Under the pieces are notes generated by a model. That model was not told the origin of the DNA and searched no databases. It worked only from the letters and a program-made list of their open reading frames with translations. Shown one piece after another: positions 57,151-64,000 of a DNA stretch of 64,000 nt. Position numbers and translations under genes: made by a program. The first letter of the stretch is position 1. Each line of letters begins with the position of its first letter. Source of the stretch: CAIYRG01 sp964446945. Lineage in GTDB: Bacteria > Pseudomonadota > Alphaproteobacteria > Micropepsales > Micropepsaceae. The DNA lies in assembly GCA_964446945.1 (NCBI GenBank), contig CAYUQO010000002.1, positions 372,001 to 436,000 on the forward strand, read 5' to 3'.

Positions 57151-59061
57151 TGCATCGCGAACTGAGGTGGATCGCGGCCAGTGTTTACGGGCGAGCGTGT
57201 GCGCTCGATGCAGCGCGCCTTGGGGCGTGAGCAATCTCCGGTCACCGCATGAAATGCGTGTCATCGCTGTCCACATGCGCTGCAGCTTTCCGGCAACGCT
57301 CTCGTACTGCGCGTCATTCGGCAGGATGCCGAACGCGAGCCCCTGCTGGCGATCAAACACCGCAATACTGTAGCGCGCGCAAAGAAATTTGAGTTCATCT
57401 TCGTCAAGCTCGCTGAGATCCAGGACCTTGGGCTTGTTGCGCAGAAAAGCATCGTTGCGAATCAAATCTTCGGCTTGCAGTAATCCCGACTTGTCGACAA
57501 TAACCAGGTCGGTCGGGGCGTGCGAAATAGCAGCATAGGCGTTCGCGTAAGGCTGCACAAAATCATGCGCTTCTTTCGCATGCGCCGGCAGCAGGACCAG
57601 TGCCGCAATGACGGTGGCGGCCGCGAAGATAGTGCGCACACTGGACATCTCCTCGGTGGTGACCCGTTTTGACAGCGCGATCCAGCCATAAGCGGCCAGC
57701 AAGACCAAATTTCCCATCAGGCCATGCAGATAGCGATACCCCCAGCCGGGCCCCTGATTCGCCAAGACGACGAACATGGCAATGAGTGAGAAGATGACGC
57801 CCGCGGTCAGATATCGAACAATCGGTTCTTCCCGCCACGCCAGTCGACAGCCGACCAGGGCCAGCGGCAGCAGGATCGGATTTTGCCAAGCCGCTAGCCG
57901 CAACACATTCATCAGCATCAAACCGGCGCTGGTCCAGTCGAAGCTCGATATCGTCGCCACCACGCGGCGCCAGAAGAACGTGATGCCGGAACCGGTCGGA
58001 AGTGGCGGCGGCAGGCCCTTCCAATCCAGAACAAGCTGCCAGTAATCCATCCAAAACAAACAGATGATAGAGTAGCTGACAGCATAGACGAGAAACAGCC
58101 GCCATCGCCGCTCCTCCATTAGTCCCAAGATGAACGGCATTACAAACAACGGATGAAAAATCAGCTGGTGCACGCCGGTGGCCAAAAATCCGGCGCCAAT
58201 CGCTCCAGCGTGGCCGATCTTGTCATCCCGCAAAAAAAACCACAGCCAGGCCAAATTCAGCGCCAGGTGCGCAGTCATTGCGTAGCTGGTCATGGCAGTA
58301 ACAAGCACCTGCGATGACGTCGCCAGCAATATGGCGCTCACCAATGCAGCATCAGGGCGGTCCGCCCATAGCCGCCGCGCAACACCAAAGATTGAAACAA
58401 CAGCAAGTGCCGCCAGAAGCGGGCTGGTCCAGGCCGGGTCGGCTACGCGTCCGACGAGCGCGCGGAAAAGGGCGTTTACAGGAAGGTACAGCGATATCCA
58501 GTAACCGCCATCGGCAACGTGCATGACAAAACGTGGAGTCAGTGCGGTGGCGAATCGCTGCCACTCCCCGGCAATCGGCGCGAGCGGCATCCCGGCGCGC
58601 AAGATCGTCGCGTCGAACTCGGCCAGATTTTCATCAGGCGTCAAACGATAGCCGTGAAAGACGGCGAAGGTTCCGGCGAGCCCGCAAACCAGCACGGCCG
58701 CCGAGGTAATCGCGAGAACCAGCCGCGGTCGACCGAAAGCCGACGCCAGCGCCGGAATACGCACGCCAGGAATGCTCATGAGCGCGAATGCGCCCAGCAG
58801 AAGCCCGATAATGATCAGCCAGAAGGCATCCTGCGTCAGGAAGAAATAAGGTGCGAGCCAAACGAAGTTGCCCCTGCGCCACTGCAAATCTACGCCGGTC
58901 GCAAAGGCATATGCGCTCAAGGTGCAGACGACGATCGCCACGACACAGACGGCTGTGGCGACCCGCAGGTCGCGTGGTGCCGGCCGACACCACGCGTGAA
59001 TGGGCGCAGTCACATGGTCGAGCAAACGTCTGCTTCGATGACCAACGCCTGATTGCGCCAA
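57064..59061 (-). CDS. GT-C-fold integral membrane glycosyltransferase
   Basis: A 665-residue protein (from the TTG with CAGGAG nine bases upstream). At least ten membrane segments are followed by a soluble C-terminal part of about 180 residues. The first periplasmic loop has GYRLTPDENLAEFDATIL, the acidic pair expected for GT39/ArnT-like transferases that use lipid-phosphate sugars. A polar loop with HGLMGNLVLLAAYGW lies later. The family cannot be fixed further. A longer start (TTG 59112) would overlap the GT4 gene. Its last 87 bases are antisense to the end of the GT87 gene. Confidence 0.72.
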   Translation of the reverse strand: MAQSGVGHRSRRLLDHVTAPIHAWCRPAPRDLRVATAVCVVAIVVCTLSAYAFATGVDLQWRRGNFVWLAPYFFLTQDAFWLIIIGLLLGAFALMSIPGVRIPALASAFGRPRLVLAITSAAVLVCGLAGTFAVFHGYRLTPDENLAEFDATILRAGMPLAPIAGEWQRFATALTPRFVMHVADGGYWISLYLPVNALFRALVGRVADPAWTSPLLAALAVVSIFGVARRLWADRPDAALVSAILLATSSQVLVTAMTSYAMTAHLALNLAWLWFFLRDDKIGHAGAIGAGFLATGVHQLIFHPLFVMPFILGLMEERRWRLFLVYAVSYSIICLFWMDYWQLVLDWKGLPPPLPTGSGITFFWRRVVATISSFDWTSAGLMLMNVLRLAAWQNPILLPLALVGCRLAWREEPIVRYLTAGVIFSLIAMFVVLANQGPGWGYRYLHGLMGNLVLLAAYGWIALSKRVTTEEMSSVRTIFAAATVIAALVLLPAHAKEAHDFVQPYANAYAAISHAPTDLVIVDKSGLLQAEDLIRNDAFLRNKPKVLDLSELDEDELKFLCARYSIAVFDRQQGLAFGILPNDAQYESVAGKLQRMWTAMTRISCGDRRLLTPQGALHRAHTLARKHWPRSTSVRDALLRSDRLRPFEHGGEWLGYGTQQGAKDQ

Positions 59062-59090
59062 GCTGCAGATCTCCTGATGCGGTTCGCGGG

Positions 59091-60284
59091 TCAGCGGCTG
59101 ACTACATGGCAAGTCGCTATTTTGCCGGCGGACTGATCCAGGCAGCCCCGCAACAGCCCTGAATAGGCAGCCGCTGCACTACTCCAGGAGTAATGCTCCC
59201 GTGCAAAATTCCAACGCGTTTGACGGTCGGTCTCGGACTTCGAATTCCGCAGGAGCTGCAGCACTTCTTGCGCGAACAGTTGAGCCGTCCGTTCAGGATT
59301 ATTCAGATCGACGGAAATACCCCGCAGAAAAGGCGCCGCAGCCGGGTCCGCCTGCGCCGTATCTGTGCCGCAAACGACCGGCAGCCCGCAGGCCATTGCC
59401 TCTTGTATGACGAGCGGAAAACCTTCGCCGACGCTCGGAAGAAGAACGACGTCGCTCGCCCGGTACAGCGGCGCGAGCGAAGTGCCGGAGAGAGAGCGGT
59501 AGACACGCACATTCGCCAGCTGCCAACTTGCAGGATCGATTGCCCCCCATCCGGCGAACACGAAAAGGATGGCTGGATTGGCGCGTGCCATCCGCTCCAA
59601 AACCGCCAACCCCTTTTTTTCGACAAATCTTCCGACAAACAGCGCGATCGTAGCCTCGGCCGGCAGGTCCAGACCGGCGCGCGCTTCCGCGATTTCCTTC
59701 CTGTCGATTGGAGGCCGGAAGACTTCTGTATCGACACCGTTGAAAATCATGCTGGTTTCACGCCGCAGCCGAATGGCATCAAAGAATTTGGCCGTCGTCT
59801 GGCTAATGAACACGACGCGATCCGCGCGGCGGAGAATGGGAGAGGCGATCAGCCGGTTTCCCAGCGCCATGAGAAACCGAAGAATCGGATTCCGGTATGG
59901 AACGACGCCGATATGTTGCACAACAATAACGGGCTTGCTGTGGGCGCGGGCGACAAGCCAGCCGAAAATGCTGGTCATGTAAATCGCATCATGGATGACA
60001 ATGACGTCGGCCGTTTTGGCTTCGGCCCACAACGCATGCCAGGCGGAGGGATAAAGAAGGGGGTAGGGAAGCTTGAGCAGTGTTTCGCAGATGTTGGATG
60101 CGGCGAGAGCACGCCGCCGGACTTCGCCACCGCCCTCGCAAGTGCCCGTGTCGCCGGTGGCGAGCCAGCTTACCGCAAAACCCGAAGACATGAGTTGCCG
60201 TGTGAGCGCATGGGCGACGATTTCGATCCCGCCGCGATGCCGCTCGAAATAGTGCGACAGCATCAGCACTCTAATCGCGGCCAT
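59091..60284 (-). CDS. Family 4 glycosyltransferase (GT-B fold)
   Basis: A 397-residue cytoplasmic glycosyltransferase. The N-terminal acceptor domain opens RVLMLSHYFERHRGGIEIVA. The C-terminal nucleotide-sugar domain shows IALFVGRFVEKKGLAVLERM, the E-x7-E-type motif GEGFPLVIQEAMACGLPVV, and a FNGVDTEVFRP linker. It should add a sugar from a nucleotide donor, with retention, to a lipid-linked or polysaccharide acceptor. It starts 12 bases after the GtrA-methyltransferase stop and is part of the leftward glycan operon. Confidence 0.9.
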   Translation of the reverse strand: MAAIRVLMLSHYFERHRGGIEIVAHALTRQLMSSGFAVSWLATGDTGTCEGGGEVRRRALAASNICETLLKLPYPLLYPSAWHALWAEAKTADVIVIHDAIYMTSIFGWLVARAHSKPVIVVQHIGVVPYRNPILRFLMALGNRLIASPILRRADRVVFISQTTAKFFDAIRLRRETSMIFNGVDTEVFRPPIDRKEIAEARAGLDLPAEATIALFVGRFVEKKGLAVLERMARANPAILFVFAGWGAIDPASWQLANVRVYRSLSGTSLAPLYRASDVVLLPSVGEGFPLVIQEAMACGLPVVCGTDTAQADPAAAPFLRGISVDLNNPERTAQLFAQEVLQLLRNSKSETDRQTRWNFAREHYSWSSAAAAYSGLLRGCLDQSAGKIATCHVVSR

Positions 60285-60296
60285 AACCTGTCCTGC

Positions 60297-61640
60297 TCAC
60301 AGGAGGTTTGCCCGCCGACGGCAGCGGATCGCGACACAGCCTGTTGTGAGTTCCGTCAAGTCGATCCGGCCGCTCTCAAGTCCGAACATCAAGACCGTTG
60401 CCAGCGGTGAAGCGACGAAAGCCGGAAGGGTGCGGCTGTTTTGGATTTGCCGAAGTCCAAGACGTCGCTGGAGGACAATCGGGTGCTGTCCTCCGCATAC
60501 GGAGCTAAGCGCGCCGGCGGTAAGACGCGATACCGTTTCCCAGCGCCTGACCTGGGACTGATCGAGGTAATATTCGACCGTTTCGGTCGTGAAGCCGTGC
60601 CGATCAAGCGCAGCTCTCCATTCCGCCGCGCTCGGGTAACGGAGGTGCGCAAGCCGCCTGTCCAGGCGCGTTTCGTACTCCTCCCGGGTGATCCCCCCGA
60701 GCAGCGGCCCGCGTAATTGAGCATGAAAACCGATGTGGGGGACGGTCAGGAAGAACAGCCCGTTCGGGCGGACCACGCGCGCGGTTTCGGCCAGCACAGA
60801 CTCGAGGTCAGGAATATGCTCCAGCACGCTGTTGGCGATGGCGAAGTCGAACGCGGCATCAGCTTCCGGAATTTGGCTGGCGTCGCAGGCATGAACTGAC
60901 GCGTAGATATTTCGTCTCGCGGCCTCGGCGGCTTCTTCCGGGTCTGGATCGACTCCAACCAGTTCGCGCTTGCCGATGTTGCGTAGAAGCACGGCGGTCA
61001 GTTTGCCGTCGCCGCAGCCAATATCGAGGCCGCGGCCCATGGGAATTCCAAGATCAATGAGCGCTGGGACTTCAACGGCACGCCAGAACGCAGTGGCAGG
61101 TTGAAACGCATAAACGGACAGGAACTGCACGAGAAGATTTCGGTCCACCGGTCGTTTCTCCAGGGTGCTCGAGCAGCGAAACGCGGTCCGCACCGAACGT
61201 AAAATAGCCCAATGGGTCGCCAAATAGTTTCCGATGAATGTGATGGCCGTCCCAAGAAATGCCGCGATGGCGATCGGCATTTTGAACAAGTCGATCAGCA
61301 CGAAAAGGCTGGCGATCCAAAGCGGATAATTGGCGAGCATGGCCACGTTATAGCGCCCGAACGAGGCTAAGGCCGGTCGCGTCCGGAAGGTCATGCTTAC
61401 CTGTAAGAAATAACCGAACACGACCATCGGAATGTAGGCAAACCATATAGCAACAAAATAATGGAATCCCGACTTTACAAGAGCGACGAGCAGCATGTTG
61501 TTGACGATCGCGCAAATTACCGCGACGCCGAGGTAGCGGATTTGCATTGACGACGGCACCCACCACCGTTGGAAGACCAGCATCGCTCCCTTATCAGAGG
61601 GGAGGCGCTGCACCGATTCGATTGAGGGCACGTCAGTCAT
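60297..61640 (-). CDS. GtrA-methyltransferase fusion protein
   Basis: A 447-residue protein joining two functions. Residues about 30-150 are a four-TM GtrA-like domain (IRYLGVAVICAIVNNMLLVA ... FIGNYLATHWAIL). Residues about 190-330 are a class I SAM methyltransferase with motif I RGLDIGCGDGKLTAV, the acidic VGVDPDPEEA, DFAIANSVLEHIPD and RVVRPNGLFFLTVPH. The frame is continuous, so it is not a sequencing split. A membrane-tethered methyltransferase acting on a lipid-linked sugar is a reasonable inference. The ATG overlaps the oxidoreductase stop by four bases (ATGA). Confidence 0.83.
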   Translation of the reverse strand: MTDVPSIESVQRLPSDKGAMLVFQRWWVPSSMQIRYLGVAVICAIVNNMLLVALVKSGFHYFVAIWFAYIPMVVFGYFLQVSMTFRTRPALASFGRYNVAMLANYPLWIASLFVLIDLFKMPIAIAAFLGTAITFIGNYLATHWAILRSVRTAFRCSSTLEKRPVDRNLLVQFLSVYAFQPATAFWRAVEVPALIDLGIPMGRGLDIGCGDGKLTAVLLRNIGKRELVGVDPDPEEAAEAARRNIYASVHACDASQIPEADAAFDFAIANSVLEHIPDLESVLAETARVVRPNGLFFLTVPHIGFHAQLRGPLLGGITREEYETRLDRRLAHLRYPSAAEWRAALDRHGFTTETVEYYLDQSQVRRWETVSRLTAGALSSVCGGQHPIVLQRRLGLRQIQNSRTLPAFVASPLATVLMFGLESGRIDLTELTTGCVAIRCRRRANLL

Positions 61641-62692
61641 CCGGGTCGAATTTCTTCGCAGGCTTCGATGATGGCGTGCTGGAGCTTGAGTCCGTCTAGC
61701 GCGCAATCCGAACTGATGGGGCCAAGAGCTGTGCGGTTGCCGCCAATCGCCGCGCCGAACCGGTCAAAAACCTCAGTATTGCCATAGAAGAGCTTGCCCC
61801 GCAGATGACGAAGCCCGCTGGTCAGATGCTGGCTCCAATGCTGATACGTGGCTACGAGGCTGGTCGTCAGCACACGTCGCGTGTCGTGTGATCCGTCGTT
61901 CGGCAGCGAGAGGTAGATGTCCCGGAAGAGATCAACCACGCCGAGGCGCTTGGCCCCAAACACCATCAGATGCCATTCGCTGATCGGGCTTTCGAAATTG
62001 CACGCGAGATGGACCGGGTAGCCGGCGGCGCAATCCAACCAGGCATCGATACGGGCAGGTGTTCGAAAGCCCGCCCGGCTTTTGATGCAGACGGCACGGA
62101 CCAATCGCAACGGCCCGGCGACAGCGCGCGCCAAATAGAGCAGATGAGGGCTTTCGTCGTAGAAAAGCCCGAGCGGCAGTTCGTCGTACCATTCCGGTAG
62201 CCGGCGCAACGGATTGCCAAGTTGCACCGCTTCAATCCCTCTCACCTCACCGAGCGCGCCGCTGCGAATATCGTCGAGAAGGCGTTTCGACGAACGTGCA
62301 AATTGAAAATTGTGGACGATAGCCAGGTTCCGCTCGACGCGCTCAGCTGCCTGCACCAGGTATTCGCCTTCTGTCACACTCATGACGAAAGGCTTTTCGG
62401 TCAGCACATGCTTGCCGAGGGCGAGCGCCTCCTTGATAAACGCGAAATGTGCTGTCGGCGCAGTCGCAACGGTGACGGCATCGATCTCGTCCATCCATCG
62501 GACCTCGGACAGCGATGTGGCCTCAGCATAGCGGCGAAGCCCGCGCTTTTTGGCGATCTCGCGGGCGTGGTCCGGCCGGCGATCAATGACTCCCACGACG
62601 TCAAAAAGGTCGCTACTCGCCATGACCGGCAGGTGCCGGTTTTGAGCCACCCAGCCGCATCCAACGACGGCAACTTTAATCGGCGATGGCAT
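61637..62692 (-). CDS. Gfo/Idh/MocA-family sugar oxidoreductase
   Basis: A 351-residue NAD(P)-dependent oxidoreductase. The Rossmann start is KVAVVGCGWVAQNRHLPVM, the cofactor-side lysine block is HVLTEKPFVMSVTEGEYLV, and the C-terminal alpha/beta domain follows with LGEVRGIEAVQLGNP and YDESPHLLYLA. Such enzymes modify nucleotide-linked or free sugars (oxidation, epimerisation or dehydration). Placed between GT2 and the methyltransferase fusion, it likely makes or alters a sugar for this glycan. Start overlaps the GT2 stop by 17 bases. Confidence 0.88.
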   Translation of the reverse strand: MPSPIKVAVVGCGWVAQNRHLPVMASSDLFDVVGVIDRRPDHAREIAKKRGLRRYAEATSLSEVRWMDEIDAVTVATAPTAHFAFIKEALALGKHVLTEKPFVMSVTEGEYLVQAAERVERNLAIVHNFQFARSSKRLLDDIRSGALGEVRGIEAVQLGNPLRRLPEWYDELPLGLFYDESPHLLYLARAVAGPLRLVRAVCIKSRAGFRTPARIDAWLDCAAGYPVHLACNFESPISEWHLMVFGAKRLGVVDLFRDIYLSLPNDGSHDTRRVLTTSLVATYQHWSQHLTSGLRHLRGKLFYGNTEVFDRFGAAIGGNRTALGPISSDCALDGLKLQHAIIEACEEIRPG

Positions 62693-63959
62693 GACGCCGA
62701 TCCGTAGCGAGCGCCGCAATAGCCCGACGCATGGGAGCGGACTTGCTTTGCGGCTTTTCCGTTAGATACTCGGCCTCGTTCCCATTGATGACCGCCAGCA
62801 AGAAACCGCCGAGGGCATTTTGCGCGCCGACCACCATCAGCGTCGTCCCGACGACCGCAGGAAGCATATTGGAGATCGCAGTGAAATGGTGCCTCGCCCA
62901 GTACGACAACACAAAGACGAGTATGACCACGCCTGCCGAAAACAGTGTCGCGCCGCCGATGAGCATAGCCTCGAGAGACATCCATTTTGAGAGTCTCATC
63001 TCCCACGGCGAAGCGCGGCGATAACCGCGGCCACGGCCGTAAAGATGGATTGCCAGTGAGAGCAGGAGGGCTGTATGACCGAGCCCGAGAAGCGCGCCGG
63101 CGAGGATTACCCAATAATTTCCAATCGGCGATACCGACGCGGTCCCTATCAGGGTGTTAAGTGCGGCAACTGCCCAAATTGTCAGCGCGAGTGCAGTCGC
63201 CGCTCCAGCAAGAGCCGCGAAGGCCCACGGACTGAGCATCAATAAATACCGCAGGTGACGCCAGCCGTCCTGCCATGGCCGCAAATGCGGTGGCCGATTG
63301 CGTAAATCGCGTGACAGCGTTGCCGGCACCTCGATGATTTTTTTCTTCTGCAACGCGGCCTTGATAATCATCTCACTGGCGAACTCCATGCCGCGCCCAG
63401 TCAGATTCAGGTCTTCGAAGCAGGACCTGGTGAGGGCACGCAAGCCACAATGCGCGTCGCTCACGCCGGTCCGAAAAAAGAGATTGAGGATGAATGTCAG
63501 AACAGGATTCCCAAGGTAGCGGTTCTTCCACGGCATCGCCCCGGGTTCGATGCGCCCCTTAAATCGGGAGCCGACACAAAGATCGCCCCCCTTCACGAGT
63601 TCGCGCACCATGGTGACCGACTCGCGGAAATCATAAGAGCCATCGGCATCCCCCATAACGAAATATGTTCCGTGAGCGGATCGCATTCCCGCCAGCAGCG
63701 CGGCGCCGTATCCTCGCTCTGCGACGCCGACAACCCGTGCGCCCAAAACGCGGGCAACCTGTTGGCTGCCATCCTCGCTTCCATTGTCGGCAACGAGAAT
63801 TTCGCCCGTAAGACCCAGATCACGGTGCATCATGCCAAGCGCTGCGCGCGCATTGGCGATGCAATGTGGTAGCCATTCCGCTTCGTTCAGGCACGGCATG
63901 ACGATGGTTACATCGATCCCCGCGCGGCTGCCCGCTCCGGTCGGGAACATATTGTTCAT
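62676..63959 (-). CDS. Family 2 polyprenyl-phosphate glycosyltransferase (DPM1-like)
   Basis: A 427-residue enzyme. The GT-A domain (about 15-240) has DVTIVMPCLNEAEWLPHCI, ILVADNGSEDGSQQVA, the ERGYGAALLAGM loop and the metal site GDADGSYDF. Four membrane helices follow (from about 245). This is the layout of dolichyl/polyprenyl-phosphate hexose synthases such as DPM1 relatives. Its product would be a polyprenyl-phosphate sugar for GT-C enzymes downstream, such as the one at 57064-59061. First complete gene of the leftward operon, overlapping an upstream reading frame by ATGA. Confidence 0.9.
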   Translation of the reverse strand: MNNMFPTGAGSRAGIDVTIVMPCLNEAEWLPHCIANARAALGMMHRDLGLTGEILVADNGSEDGSQQVARVLGARVVGVAERGYGAALLAGMRSAHGTYFVMGDADGSYDFRESVTMVRELVKGGDLCVGSRFKGRIEPGAMPWKNRYLGNPVLTFILNLFFRTGVSDAHCGLRALTRSCFEDLNLTGRGMEFASEMIIKAALQKKKIIEVPATLSRDLRNRPPHLRPWQDGWRHLRYLLMLSPWAFAALAGAATALALTIWAVAALNTLIGTASVSPIGNYWVILAGALLGLGHTALLLSLAIHLYGRGRGYRRASPWEMRLSKWMSLEAMLIGGATLFSAGVVILVFVLSYWARHHFTAISNMLPAVVGTTLMVVGAQNALGGFLLAVINGNEAEYLTEKPQSKSAPMRRAIAALATDRRHAIAD

Positions 63960-64000
63960 ATTGACTTATCCAGAACGAGACCGGGGTAGATCATGCATCT
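63956..64000 (-). CDS. C-terminal end of an upstream gene (partial)
   Basis: The last 14 codons of a frame entering from the right edge, ending MIYPGLVLDKSI and TGA. The stop overlaps the GT2 start codon as ATGA, the same coupling used elsewhere in this operon, which is the only evidence that it is real. Too short to assign. Confidence 0.45.
   Translation of the reverse strand, partial: RCMIYPGLVLDKSI

Noticed and set aside
59193..60410. A 405-codon plus-strand frame opposite the GT4 gene
   Set aside because: The opposite strand encodes a glycosyltransferase with full GT-B motifs; this frame has none.
1..64000. tRNA, rRNA, CRISPR arrays, insertion sequences
   Set aside because: Looked for TpsiC-loop-like sequences, regularly spaced repeats and transposase motifs in all intergenic gaps on both strands; none was seen.

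Overview
The window is chromosomal, GC-rich DNA with no rRNA or tRNA gene, CRISPR array, transposase or phage structural gene. Several features point to an alphaproteobacterium, most likely of the Hyphomicrobiales (Rhizobiales): an SDHAF4-type (DUF1674) gene next to htpX-rsmB, a HIG1-type small membrane protein, a DUF3618/holin-X envelope operon, an OlsB-type ornithine-lipid acyltransferase, an adrenodoxin-type ferredoxin beside a thioredoxin-reductase-like ferredoxin-NADP reductase, and glnK-amtB behind NtrC/sigma54-like sites. The taxonomic call is inference from gene content, not from a marker gene.

Layout. 0-6 kb: the 5' end of mdh, a lone receiver protein, bioB, and a pstSCAB operon with a Pho-box-like leader, a strong leader hairpin and an attenuator-like terminator between pstS and pstC. 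6-14 kb: two small secreted proteins, an OmpR-type two-component pair, and a divergent RND pump operon (permease, then adaptor). 14-30 kb: mostly housekeeping genes: a DcaP-like porin, ampG, olsB, xerC, priA, a FrnE-like DsbA protein, leuC, HIG1, a PCuAC-like protein without its histidine ligands, the SDHAF4 gene, htpX, rsmB, a ferredoxin reductase with its ferredoxin, and an HNH nuclease. 30-36 kb: a tight, unusual operon (Asp-box beta-propeller, MoaD/ThiS-like protein, family III CoA-transferase, crotonase lacking both catalytic glutamates), then a three-gene envelope-stress-like operon. 36-50 kb: a Tat-exported molybdenum hydroxylase, an MFS carrier, an NlpC/P60 peptidase, pepA, a GST, glnK-amtB, a UbiH-family monooxygenase, and a secreted carboxypeptidase-regulatory/cytochrome c/beta-propeller protein.

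50-64 kb is the most distinctive part. After an orphan TAXI-type binding protein comes a four-gene, end-to-end operon (HAD-UbiA fusion, GtrA, DprE1-like oxidase, DprE2-like reductase). This is the gene set that makes polyprenyl-phosphoryl-arabinofuranose in mycobacteria and that also occurs in the Azorhizobium noeCHOP locus. It is divergent from a GT87 membrane glycosyltransferase, the CAZy family that contains mycobacterial AftC. It is followed by an opposing string of glycan genes: a GT-C membrane transferase, GT4, a GtrA-methyltransferase fusion, a Gfo/Idh/MocA oxidoreductase and a GT2 polyprenyl-phosphate glycosyltransferase. Together they read as a locus that makes lipid-linked pentofuranose and hexose donors, flips them, and uses them on the periplasmic side to decorate a surface glycan.

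Starts were chosen from visible ribosome-binding sites, family N-termini and operon overlaps. No homology search was run, so all family names rest on recognised motifs and protein architecture.
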